Shown piece after piece: positions 22,981 to 34,323 of a stretch of DNA of 64,000 bases. Made by a program: the position numbers and the translations under genes. A model generated the notes under the pieces. That model did no database searches. It saw only the letters and a list, made by a program, of their open reading frames with translations, and was not told where the DNA came from. The DNA is from Leclercia pneumoniae (GTDB taxonomy: Bacteria > Pseudomonadota > Gammaproteobacteria > Enterobacterales > Enterobacteriaceae): positions 806,001 to 870,000 of the forward strand of contig NZ_CP071383.1 in NCBI RefSeq assembly GCF_017348915.1, in the 5' to 3' direction. Numbering within the stretch: the stretch's first letter is position 1; the number at the start of each line of letters is the position of its first letter.

Positions 22981-23066
22981 AATTCGCCTCCGTGCTGCGT
23001 TATGGCGATGCTCACATACTGAAGTATGCTTCGCATCACCATGCCTTGCCCGGAAACGAATTAGGG
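22981..23066 (+). repeat. Long imperfect hairpin in the tRNA-Ile / tRNA-Ala spacer
   Basis: The 86-base block between AATTCG and CGAATT folds back on itself. GGCGATGC and the nearby ACATACT pair with AGTATGC and GCATCACC across a GAA loop, and the outer parts pair with mismatches. It resembles the mobile stem-loop modules known in enterobacterial rRNA spacers (ribosomal spacer loop). It sits exactly between the two tRNAs. Confidence 0.6.
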
Positions 23067-23088
23067 TAACAGAGATAAGTATTACGAT

Positions 23089-23164
23089 GGGGTTATAGCT
23101 CAGCTGGGAGAGCGCCTGCCTTGCACGCAGGAGGTCTGCGGTTCGATCCCGCATAGCTCCACCA
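23089..23164 (+). tRNA. alaV: tRNA-Ala (TGC)
   Basis: The 76-base gene has the anticodon TGC in the loop CTTGCAC, a standard T-loop GGTTCGATCCC and an encoded CCA end. It is the second spacer tRNA of the operon. Compared with the commonest enterobacterial sequence, the acceptor stem reads GGGGTTA and the anticodon stem has a C for T, so G-T pairing is used. Confidence 0.96.
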
Positions 23165-23226
23165 TCCTTTTACTGCGATAACAAGAAAACTTCAGAGTGT
23201 ACCTGAAAAGGTGCGCTGCGAAGTTT

Positions 23227-23238
23227 TGCTCTTTAAAA
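23227..23238 (+). promoter_or_regulatory. boxA antitermination site before 23S
   Basis: TGCTCTTTAAAA is the second boxA of the operon, about 100 bases before the mature 23S start. Confidence 0.8.
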
Positions 23239-23335
23239 ATCTGGATCAAGCTGAAAATTGAAACGACACACATGTTATGTGTGTTCGAGTCTCTCAAATT
23301 TTCGCAATCAGAAGTGAAACATCTTCGGGTTGTGA

Positions 23336-26241
<2,906 letters not shown>

Positions 26242-26310
26242 ACAACGCCGAAGCTGTTTCGGCGAAGAGACAGAGACAATTTTCAGCTGTGATACAGATT
26301 TAACAGAATT

Positions 26311-26430
26311 TGCCTGGCGGCTTTAGCGCGGTGGTCCCACCTGACCCCATGCCGAACTCAGAAGTGAAACGCCGTAGCGCCGATGGTAGTGTGGGGTCTC
26401 CCCATGCGAGAGTAGGGAACTGCCAGGCAT
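26311..26430 (+). rRNA. rrfH: 5S ribosomal RNA
   Basis: The 120-base gene runs from TGCCTGGCGGC to TGCCAGGCAT, with the terminal stem formed by both ends. It has CTTTAGC near the 5' end in place of the E. coli CCGTAGC. It is followed by tRNA-Asp in the same operon. Confidence 0.96.
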
Positions 26431-26484
26431 CAAATTAAGTAGTAAGCCGGTGCACTAACCCGGTGGTTACAAAAAGAATACGGT

Positions 26485-26561
26485 GGAGCGGTAGTTCAGT
26501 CGGTTAGAATACCTGCCTGTCACGCAGGGGGTCGCGGGTTCGAGTCCCGTCCGTTCCGCCA
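26485..26561 (+). tRNA. aspU: tRNA-Asp (GTC), rRNA operon copy
   Basis: The 77-base gene has anticodon GTC in CTGTCAC, a standard T-loop and an encoded CCA. It is the distal tRNA of the rRNA operon. Its sequence is identical to aspV at 37221-37297. Confidence 0.97.
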
Positions 26562-26570
26562 CTTATTGAA

Positions 26571-26600
26571 AGCCCTGAGCATCTGCTCAGGGCTTTTTTT
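26571..26600 (+). terminator. Intrinsic terminator of the rRNA operon
   Basis: AGCCCTGAGC and GCTCAGGGCT pair around a short loop and run into seven T residues. It closes the transcript after aspU. Confidence 0.93.
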
Positions 26601-26722
26601 CGTTCGCGCTATTATTATTGCTTGAACAGCAAAAATCCTCTGCGTTTCACGATCTTTTTCTGCATAACGACAGCAGCGATAATCTTCCTCACTTAATAAC
26701 AAAATGATTTATGAGGAATGAC

Positions 26723-26744
26723 ATGACTATCCCTGCACTTGGTC
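26723..26744 (+). pseudogene. dkgB: dkgB 5' fragment (split by IS)
   Basis: The ATG at 26723, preceded by a GAGGA site, opens a frame reading MTIPALG and then enters the IS. These seven codons are the native start of DkgB. The last three bases, GTC (26742-26744), are the target site duplicated by the insertion and appear again at 27974-27976. Joining this fragment to 27977 restores a 267-codon gene of the E. coli length. Confidence 0.93.
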
Positions 26745-26762
26745 TGAATCGCCACAGATAAT

Positions 26763-27910
26763 CTAGACACTTCCGAGCCGCTGATAATATTGTTTTTCGT
26801 ATTCAGTTGGTGGCATATGATCACTCGAACCATGCCGACGCTTACTGTTATAAAACATTTCGATGTAATCAAAAATATCACCGCGAGCTTCTTCTCGCGT
26901 TCCGTAGATCTTTTTCTTTATCCGTTCACGTTTCAGTAGCTGGAAAAAACTTTCTGCGACTGCGTTGTCATGACAGTTACCGCGACGGCTCATACTGCCC
27001 TCCAGCCCGTGTGATTTCAGGAACGACTGCCACTCATAGCTTGTGTACTGACTGCCTTGATCAGAATGAACCAGCACCTGCTTTTGAGGATTACGTCGCC
27101 ACACGGCCATCAGAAGTGCATTCAGGACAATATCCTTTGTCATCCGGGGCTGCATTGACCAGCCAATAACTTTGCGCGAGAACAGGTCAACAACCACAGC
27201 CAGATACAGCCAGCCTTCGTGAGTCCGGATGTAGGTGATGTCCGTTACCCAACGCTCATCCGGTGCTTCCGGGTTGAACTGCCGCTGGAGCCTGTTGGGC
27301 GTCACGATGCTGGTTTCACCCTTACGTGCCCGTGGGCTACGGTACCCGACCTGAGCCCTTATCCCGGCACGCTTCATCAGTCGCCAGACACGGTTAACTC
27401 CGCACTGTTGTCCGGTATCCCGCAGGTCGAGGTGGATCTTGCGATAACCATAAACGCAACCCGACTCCAGCCAGAACTGCTTTATCAGCCCCGTCAGCCT
27501 CAGGTCAGCATGATGCCGCCGTGAATCCGGCTGCTGAAGCCAGGCGTAAAAACCACTCGGATGCACATCCAGCACCCGACAAAGCAGTCGGACAGGCCAG
27601 CAATAGGTGTTGTCACGGATAAAGGCGTACCTCAGTCGGACAGCTTTGCGAAGTACGCCGCGGCTTTTTTTAATATGTCCCGTTCGTCGGTAACCCGCTT
27701 CAGCTCTTTCTGGAGGCGTCGGATCTCAGCCTGAGCGTCTGACTGGACTTTATTGGTTGAGGAATCCGGGCCATATGCCTTTATCCAGGCATAAAGACTG
27801 TGGGTGGTGATACCGAGACGTGTTGCCACGCTGGAAACAGAATGGCCGCGATCAACAACCTGTTTTACCGCTTCAATTTTAAACTCTTCGGGATAACGCT
27901 TACCGCTCAT
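26763..27910 (-). CDS. IS3-family transposase OrfAB (by -1 frameshift)
   Basis: Reading orfA from 27910 and shifting -1 at the A7 run at 27665-27671 gives one 382-residue protein. The orfB part carries the retroviral-integrase-like DDE core: the first Asp in WVTDITYIRT, the second in LVHSDQGSQY, and the Glu in NAVAESFFQLLKRE, 35 residues after the second Asp. Between the A run and the first ATG of orfB (27575) the frame stays open (SRGVLRKAVRLRYAF...), as expected for a fusion product. The stop TAG lies within the terminal repeat region at 26763. Confidence 0.9.
27632..27910 (-). CDS. IS3-family OrfA (DNA-binding, HTH_Tnp_1)
   Basis: This 92-residue protein has an N-terminal helix-turn-helix (YPEEFKIEAVKQVV ... 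SVATRLGITTHSLYAWIK) and a C-terminal leucine-zipper-like coiled coil (EIRRLQKELKRVTDERDILK). It binds the IS ends and regulates transposition. I chose the ATG at 27910, preceded by AGAGAGGT; a GTG two codons upstream is also open. The frameshift run TTAAAAAAAG lies near its 3' end. Confidence 0.9.
   Translation of the reverse strand: MSGKRYPEEFKIEAVKQVVDRGHSVSSVATRLGITTHSLYAWIKAYGPDSSTNKVQSDAQAEIRRLQKELKRVTDERDILKKAAAYFAKLSD
27664..27672 (-). promoter_or_regulatory. Programmed -1 frameshift site in the IS
   Basis: On the minus strand the orfA frame reads ATA TTA AAA AAA GCC. The A_AAA_AAA heptamer lets both tRNAs slip back one base, joining orfA to the open orfB frame. This is the usual way IS3-family elements make transposase. 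Confidence 0.8.
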
Positions 27911-27936
27911 GGGCACCTCTCTTTAAGTCATCTTAA

Positions 27937-28758
27937 ATGACTCTGAGGTGTCTGTTAAACCCGTGGCGATTCAGTCTGGGCACTTTCCGTCTGAAAGACA
28001 ACGTTGTTATCGCGTCGGTAAAAACTGCCCTTGAACTGGGCTATCGCACCATTGATACGGCGCAGATTTATGATAATGAAGCGGCCATTGGCCAGGCCAT
28101 TGAAGAGAGCGGTATACCGCGTGACGCGCTTTTTATCACCACCAAAATCTGGACCGAGAATCTCAGCAAAGAAAAGCTGATCCCAAGCCTCATAGAGAGT
28201 CTGAAGAAGCTGCGTACTGAATACGTTGATTTGACCCTAATCCATTGGCCTTCGCCAAACGATGCGGTCTCTGTCGAAACATTCATGCAGGCACTGCTGG
28301 AAGCGAAAGAGCAGGGCTTGACCCGCCAGATCGGCATCTCTAACTTCACCATTCCACTAATGGAAAAAGCCATTGCAGCCGTGGGCGCGGAGAATATTGC
28401 AACGAATCAGATTGAGTTATCGCCCTATCTGCAGAATCGCAAAGTAGTGAGCTGGGCAAAAGAGCACGGTATCCATATCACCTCTTATATGACCCTGGCT
28501 TACGGTAAAGCGCTAAAAGATGACGTTATTGTTCGTATCGCCGACAAACATAATGCGACACCAGCTCAGATCATTCTGGCCTGGGCTTTAGGAGAAGGAT
28601 TCGCGGTGATCCCTTCCTCGACGAAACGTGAGAATCTGGCGAGCAACCTGTTGGCGCAGGATCTCAAGTTGGATGACGAAGATAGAAAAGCGATCGCGGC
28701 GCTAGAGTGCAACGATCGTCTGGTGAGTCCGGAAGGATTAGCGCCAGACTGGGATTAA
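27937..28758 (+). pseudogene. dkgB: dkgB 3' part in an in-frame fusion with the IS end (aldo-keto reductase, 2,5-diketo-D-gluconate reductase B)
   Basis: From 27977 the sequence continues DkgB at the exact codon lost on the other side of the IS. An ATG inside the IS (27937) is in frame, so a 273-residue product is possible: 13 residues encoded by or across the IS end ([13 protein letters not shown]) replace the native MTIPALG, and 260 native residues remain. The aldo-keto reductase catalytic set is kept: Asp and Tyr in [11 protein letters not shown], Lys in ITTKIW and His in LIHWPSP. No Shine-Dalgarno sequence precedes the new ATG and the native promoter is cut off, so expression is doubtful. 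DkgB reduces 2,5-diketogluconate and methylglyoxal-type carbonyls with NADPH. Confidence 0.85.
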
Positions 28759-28780
28759 TGTTTTCTGGCTCTCTGAACCC

Positions 28781-29686
28781 TTACTCAGCTCCTTCGGGAG
28801 CTGTTTTTATACGTTCACTCAGAAAATCAATGAAGGCGCGGATCCGCGTGCTTACCGCTCTGTCGCTGTAGTACACGGCACTGAAAGGCATCTCAACGGG
28901 CAGACGTTTATCTGCCATCAACTCTACCAGCTCACCTTGGGCTATTTCTTTATCAATCATGTAGTCAGACAGACAAGCGATTCCATTTCCCTCCAGACAG
29001 AGCTGTTTTAGCGTCTCTCCGCTGTTGGAAGACAATCCACACTCAATTTCATGTAGCTGCCCGTCATGGCAGGCTAGCGGCCACGTATTCAGGGACAAAG
29101 GCTCGGTAAAACCCAGGCACATATGTCGTTTGAGATCGTTCACCGTTGCGGGTTCGCCAAATTCTTCAAGATAGGCCGGAGAAGCAATAATCTTACGATA
29201 ACTTTTAAACAGAGGGCGAGCGCGGAGGCTGGAGTCGGTTAATGTACCCGCCCTAATGGCGACATCAACCTTTCTCTCAATAAGATTAATAAATGTCTCT
29301 GAGGAGACCAGCGAAAGCGTCATTTCAGGATAACGTTCACGGAAAGGTTTGATGAGCGGCATCAGGAAATGCAGTACGACCGGCGTGGCGGCATCAATGC
29401 GTAATAACCCGCGCGGTGTGTTACGGCTCTCGATGATCTCGGTTTCTGCCGCTGCCATCTCCTGCAGTATGGACTGCACCCGGCGGAAATAGCGCTCTCC
29501 CTCTTCCGTCAGGCTGAGTTGCCGCGTCGTGCGGTTTAACAAGCTGACGCCAAGCTTCATCTCAAGCTTCTTCACTGACCGACTCACTGCTGAGTTGGCT
29601 TGCCCAAGCTGCTCCGCAGCACGACTAAAGCTTCCGCTTTCGACCACGGCGACAAAGATTGCCAGCTCTTCTGAGGTTGCTTTCAT
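28781..29686 (-). CDS. yafC: YafC, LysR-family transcriptional regulator
   Basis: The 301-residue protein has an N-terminal winged helix-turn-helix ([24 protein letters not shown]) at about residues 18-41 and a LysR substrate-binding domain from residue 90. It is nearly identical in layout to E. coli YafC. It is convergent with dkgB and divergent from the MFS exporter gene at 29790, with about 100 bases between the starts, where a LysR protein would usually bind. Its target and ligand are unknown. Confidence 0.92.
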   Translation of the reverse strand: MKATSEELAIFVAVVESGSFSRAAEQLGQANSAVSRSVKKLEMKLGVSLLNRTTRQLSLTEEGERYFRRVQSILQEMAAAETEIIESRNTPRGLLRIDAATPVVLHFLMPLIKPFRERYPEMTLSLVSSETFINLIERKVDVAIRAGTLTDSSLRARPLFKSYRKIIASPAYLEEFGEPATVNDLKRHMCLGFTEPLSLNTWPLACHDGQLHEIECGLSSNSGETLKQLCLEGNGIACLSDYMIDKEIAQGELVELMADKRLPVEMPFSAVYYSDRAVSTRIRAFIDFLSERIKTAPEGAE

Positions 29687-29789
29687 TGTTGCTATTTCCG
29701 CAAAATTATATTGATACTTTGACCATTTTTGTTATTTAAGCACTAACGCATACTACGTGTCATCTTAATCCTGATGAGACGGAGTTATT

Positions 29790-30980
29790 ATGCCACTGGC
29801 ATTACTTGCCCTGACAATCAGTGCCTTTGCAATTGGCACGACCGAATTTGTTATCGTAGGTTTAGTCCCTACCATCGCCGAACAACTTGCTATTACGCTG
29901 CCTTCAGCGGGGTTGTTGGTTTCCATCTATGCGCTCGGCGTCGCCATCGGCGCGCCAGTCCTGACCGCGCTCACAAGCCGTTTGCCGAGAAAGCAGTTAC
30001 TCATAGGGCTGATGGTACTTTTCACCGCCGGGAACATGCTTGCCTGGCAGGCGCCAGATTATACGACGCTGGTGATTGCGCGCCTGCTTACCGGCCTGGC
30101 TCATGGGGTGTTCTTCTCGATTGGTTCGACCATAGCGACAAGCTTAGTGCCGAAAGAGAAAGCCGCATCGGCTATTGCCATTATGTTTGGCGGATTAACG
30201 GTCGCGCTGGTAACGGGAGTACCGCTGGGGACCTTTATTGGGCAGCACTTCGGCTGGCGTGAGACGTTTCTTGCGGTCTCTTTACTGGGCGTCATTGCGT
30301 TAGTGAGCAGTGTGTTACTGATCCCATCAAATATTCCGGGTCGTACAGCGGTGACACTGCTTGAGCAACTGCAAGTGCTCACACACCCGCGACTGTTGAT
30401 CATTTATGTCATTACCGCCCTCGGTTATGGTGGCGTGTTTACGGCGTTTACCTTCCTGGCACCTATGATGCAGAACCTGGCTGGCTTTTCCCCCAGCGCA
30501 GTGAGCTGGATCCTGCTGGGCTATGGTGTCTCTGTCGCGATAGGCAATATTTGGGGCGGTAAACTTGCGGATAAACAGGGTGCCGTGCCGGCATTGAAGA
30601 TTATTTTTGCAGCCCTGGTGATATTACTGATGGTGTTCCAGTTTACTGCGTCGATTCAATATGCCGCGCTGGCAACTGTACTGGTCATGGGGATTTTTGC
30701 CTTTGGTAATGTTCCGGGCCTGCAAGTCTATGTCGTGCAGAAAGCGGAGCAGTATGCCCCGAACGCGGTAGATGTGGCATCTGGCCTGAATATCGCGGCA
30801 TTCAATATTGGTATCGCACTGGGGTCGATCGTTGGCGGACAAACGGTACAGCATGCTGGGTTGGCGCAAACGCCATGGATAGGTTCCCTTATTGTTCTGG
30901 CTGCATTGGTGCTGGTTGGCATCAGCGGCCGTCTGGATAAGACCGACAGCCCCGTTCTGAAAAATGCGTCTGAAGGCTAG
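29790..30980 (+). CDS. MFS transporter, DHA1 family (YdhP/AraJ-like exporter)
   Basis: The 396-residue protein has about twelve hydrophobic segments and the MFS pattern of drug:proton antiporters: ALTSRLPRKQLLIGLM between TM2 and TM3 and a GxLaDrxG-like loop GGKLADKQG between TM8 and TM9. The opening TISAFAIGTTEFVIVGLVP matches the AraJ/YdhP group (sugar efflux or purine-type exporters). The ATG follows a GACGGAG site. It is divergent from yafC, which probably regulates it. It is not found between yafC and yafD in E. coli K-12, so it is a lineage-specific gene. The substrate is unknown. Confidence 0.88.
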   Translation: MPLALLALTISAFAIGTTEFVIVGLVPTIAEQLAITLPSAGLLVSIYALGVAIGAPVLTALTSRLPRKQLLIGLMVLFTAGNMLAWQAPDYTTLVIARLLTGLAHGVFFSIGSTIATSLVPKEKAASAIAIMFGGLTVALVTGVPLGTFIGQHFGWRETFLAVSLLGVIALVSSVLLIPSNIPGRTAVTLLEQLQVLTHPRLLIIYVITALGYGGVFTAFTFLAPMMQNLAGFSPSAVSWILLGYGVSVAIGNIWGGKLADKQGAVPALKIIFAALVILLMVFQFTASIQYAALATVLVMGIFAFGNVPGLQVYVVQKAEQYAPNAVDVASGLNIAAFNIGIALGSIVGGQTVQHAGLAQTPWIGSLIVLAALVLVGISGRLDKTDSPVLKNASEG

Positions 30981-31012
30981 TCAATCATTTGATCCTTTTG
31001 GTTTACCGAAGT

Positions 31013-31041
31013 GATAGTCCTGATGAAGCATCAGGACTATC
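31013..31041 (+). terminator. Perfect palindrome after the MFS gene
   Basis: GATAGTCCTGATG and CATCAGGACTATC form a perfect 13-bp stem around AAG, 32 bases after the MFS stop. There is no T run, so it is either a weak terminator or an RNA-protecting hairpin. A second small hairpin (CCGCCC / GGGCGG around a T run) follows at 31133-31150, just before yafD. Confidence 0.55.
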
Positions 31042-31111
31042 AACGGTTATGCGGCAGCTTTCATAAACCCATTAAATGTTTCTCACCCATTGCATTGAAA
31101 GTGTGACCTGA

Positions 31112-31978
<867 letters not shown>

Positions 31979-31987
31979 TGGTTCGTC

Positions 31988-32009
31988 AGGTCTGCCGTGG
32001 GGCAGACCT
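31988..32009 (+). other. Hairpin between yafD and yafE
   Basis: AGGTCTGCC and GGCAGACCT pair around GTGG, 10 bases after the yafD stop. The T-rich stretch lies about 20 bases further on, so it is not a classical terminator and may only reduce read-through. Confidence 0.5.
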
Positions 32010-32061
32010 GTGCTGGTGAGGTGCTGCCCTTTCTTTTTTTCTAACAACAAAGGACAGTACG

Positions 32062-32832
32062 ATGACAACACAATCCCATCATGACAACGTAGAAAAACAG
32101 TTCGGTTCACAGGCAAGCGCTTACCTGTCAAGTGCAGTACACGCGTCGGGACGCGATTTAGTGCGTCTGGGCAAGCGTCTCGCCTCATTTCCAGACGCCC
32201 AGGTACTGGATTTAGGCTGTGGGGCAGGGCACGCCAGCTTTATTGCCGCCGGGCAGGTTGCAGGGGTGACCGCCTATGACTTATCCAGCCAGATGCTCGA
32301 TGTGGTTAACGCGGCAGCAAAGGAAAAAGGGCTGACCAATGTGACTACCCGACAAGGGTATGCAGAATCATTGCCGTTTGCCGAGGGGAGCTTCGACGTG
32401 GTGATCAGCCGCTATTCAGCACACCACTGGCATGACGTCGGACAGGCGCTGCGCGAGGTTAAGCGGGTACTGAAACCTGGCGGTATTTTCATCATTATGG
32501 ACGTGATGGCGCCAGGCCACCCGGTACGTGATATCTGGTTACAGACCGTCGAAGCGCTGCGCGATACCTCGCACGTACGTAACTACAGTAGCGGCGAATG
32601 GTTAACGTGGATGACCGAAGCGGGATTAATAGCTCGCACGATGGTGACCGATCGCTTACCGCTGGAGTTCAGCTCCTGGATCGCCAGAATGCGCACGCCA
32701 GAAGCATTGAGTCAGGCGATTCGACTCTATCAGCAGAGCGCATCCGCTGAAGTGAAAGCGTACTTCGAACTGCAAAGTGACGGCTCTTTTACCAGCGATA
32801 CCCTTTTTGCTGAGGCGCAAAAGGCCAGCTAA
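32062..32832 (+). CDS. yafE: YafE, SAM-dependent methyltransferase (full length)
   Basis: The 256-residue class I methyltransferase has motif I VLDLGCGAGHASF near residue 50, a post-I acidic residue in VTAYDLSSQML, and motif IV-like VVISRYSAHHW. The family is related to UbiE/BioC-type enzymes; the substrate is unknown. The E. coli K-12 protein is annotated at about 207 residues, so this copy is longer and appears complete at the N-terminus. The ATG follows AAAGGAC. It ends at a terminator. Confidence 0.9.
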   Translation: MTTQSHHDNVEKQFGSQASAYLSSAVHASGRDLVRLGKRLASFPDAQVLDLGCGAGHASFIAAGQVAGVTAYDLSSQMLDVVNAAAKEKGLTNVTTRQGYAESLPFAEGSFDVVISRYSAHHWHDVGQALREVKRVLKPGGIFIIMDVMAPGHPVRDIWLQTVEALRDTSHVRNYSSGEWLTWMTEAGLIARTMVTDRLPLEFSSWIARMRTPEALSQAIRLYQQSASAEVKAYFELQSDGSFTSDTLFAEAQKAS

Positions 32833-32835
32833 ATA

Positions 32836-32868
32836 AAAAAAGGCACCGAGGGGAATCGGTGCCTTTTT
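32836..32868. terminator. Bidirectional terminator between yafE and mltD
   Basis: AAAAAGGCACCGA and TCGGTGCCTTTTT form a long stem with A and T tails. It lies between the stops of convergent yafE and mltD. Confidence 0.93.
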
Positions 32869-32884
32869 CTTTCTGCGCCTGTTA

Positions 32885-34252
32885 TCAGGAGTCTGGCGTT
32901 GCGTTGTTTTTTACAAACAACGTCAACTGGTCGCCTGGCTGCAGATTGTCAGTATCATCATTCCAGCGCATCACATCTTTGATATTTACGCCGTGCGTTT
33001 TCGCGATACTAGAGAGCGAATCACCTTTGCGAACACGATAGGTAATGCTATCGCTGTTGCGGGCAAGACGCTGCGCGCTAGTACCCGCGCCAACGGTCAG
33101 GTTCTGACCTACCTTCAGGTTTGAACCACGCAGATTGTTCCACTGCTGCAAATCTTTGCTGCTCACGCCGAGTCGTGAAGCGATGCCCGAAAGCGTATCG
33201 CCTGAACGAACCTTATAGCTACGGCTGCTGACCGGTGAGTTATCGGCGAGCAGGGTTGACTGCACCGCAGCGATTTCACCAGACGCCAGCGAGTTACGTA
33301 GCTGTTCTGCATGCTTCTGCGGAACCAGCACGTATTTCGGACCACTGTTACCTAACGTCGAACCCTTCACGCCAGCGTTAAAGGCTTTCAGTTTCGTCAC
33401 CGAGATGCCCGCCATATCGGCAACCTGCTTAAGTTCTACAGGATTGCTCAGACGCACTCTCGCCAGTGCCCGACTCTCGTCGGAAGTCGGTAACTGCACC
33501 CCATAACGTTTGCTGTTTTTGAGAATATCGCTCAAAGCCAGCATTTTTGGGACATACAGTTTGGTTTCCCGTGGCAGTGGAAGCGACCAAAAGTCCGTGG
33601 GTTTGCCACGCGCTTTATTCGCTTTCATTGCCTTCAGTACACGACCTTCACCGCTGTTGTAAGCCGCGACAGTTAGCAGCCAGTCACCGTCAAACATCTT
33701 GTTCAGACGCTGCATCATATCGAGAGCGGCCGTAGTTGAGGCGACCACATCACGACGCGCATCGTAGCTGCGAGTCTGTTTTAAACCATAATTGCGCCCT
33801 GTGCTCGGTATGATCTGCCAAATACCTGCGGCATTGGCACCAGACGTTGCGTGTGGGTCAAAAGCGCTCTCCACTATGGGTAGGAGTACCAGCTCCATCG
33901 GCATGTTACGTTTCTTAACTTGCCCGGCTATCCAGTACATATACGGCTCTGCCCGTAAAGTTACATCGTGGAGATAGCTCTTATTTCTTAAATACTTCTG
34001 TTTCTGTTCGCGTATCCGGCTGTTTTCCGGAATTCCCATCTTTAGCTCGTCGCCAATAGAGGCCCACAAGTCCTGTTCCTGCGCAAATGACGTCCCATCG
34101 TCCATCCATCGCGCCGAACTTGTAAACTTCCCTGCTTCCCCTTGACCAGCTGCAGAAAGGCTCTGTGCGTGCTGTTGTACGTTGCCAGTGTTCTGAGACG
34201 CCTGGCAACCCACAAGCAGGACAGAGGCGAGTAAAATCGCTTTTGCCTTCAT
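32885..34252 (-). CDS. mltD: MltD, membrane-bound lytic transglycosylase D
   Basis: The 455-residue lipoprotein cleaves peptidoglycan between MurNAc and GlcNAc with 1,6-anhydro ends. The signal peptide ends in the lipobox LVGC. The SLT domain spans about residues 110-215, with the catalytic Glu in LLPIVESAFDPHA and the GIWQIIPSTGRNYG signature. At least two LysM modules follow (from YKVRSGDTLSGIA near 345 and YRVRKGDSLSSIA near 404). It is next to gloB on the same strand, as in E. coli. Confidence 0.96.
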   Translation of the reverse strand: MKAKAILLASVLLVGCQASQNTGNVQQHAQSLSAAGQGEAGKFTSSARWMDDGTSFAQEQDLWASIGDELKMGIPENSRIREQKQKYLRNKSYLHDVTLRAEPYMYWIAGQVKKRNMPMELVLLPIVESAFDPHATSGANAAGIWQIIPSTGRNYGLKQTRSYDARRDVVASTTAALDMMQRLNKMFDGDWLLTVAAYNSGEGRVLKAMKANKARGKPTDFWSLPLPRETKLYVPKMLALSDILKNSKRYGVQLPTSDESRALARVRLSNPVELKQVADMAGISVTKLKAFNAGVKGSTLGNSGPKYVLVPQKHAEQLRNSLASGEIAAVQSTLLADNSPVSSRSYKVRSGDTLSGIASRLGVSSKDLQQWNNLRGSNLKVGQNLTVGAGTSAQRLARNSDSITYRVRKGDSLSSIAKTHGVNIKDVMRWNDDTDNLQPGDQLTLFVKNNATPDS

Positions 34253-34323
34253 GTGTGTGTCAATAGTTGCTTAAAAGACGAGCGATGATAACGACCAATT
34301 TTTGAAAAGGCAACCCGCAATTG

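Larger units (their letters stand above)
26745..27973 (-). mobile_element. Complete IS3-family insertion sequence, 1229 bp
   Basis: The element is bounded by imperfect inverted repeats of about 29 bases that start TGAATCGCCAC on one side and, read on the other strand, TGAATCGCCAC on the other. Both ends thus have the TGA...TCA termini usual for the family. It is flanked by a 3-bp direct repeat GTC. It carries overlapping orfA and orfB on the minus strand with a frameshift signal between them. It looks intact. The subgroup was not determined; a comparison with ISSen4- and ISEhe3-like elements would settle the name. Confidence 0.96.

Noticed and set aside
22981-23066. Separate small RNA gene between the spacer tRNAs
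   Set aside because: The hairpin is inside the rRNA transcript and would be released by processing; no own promoter or terminator is visible.
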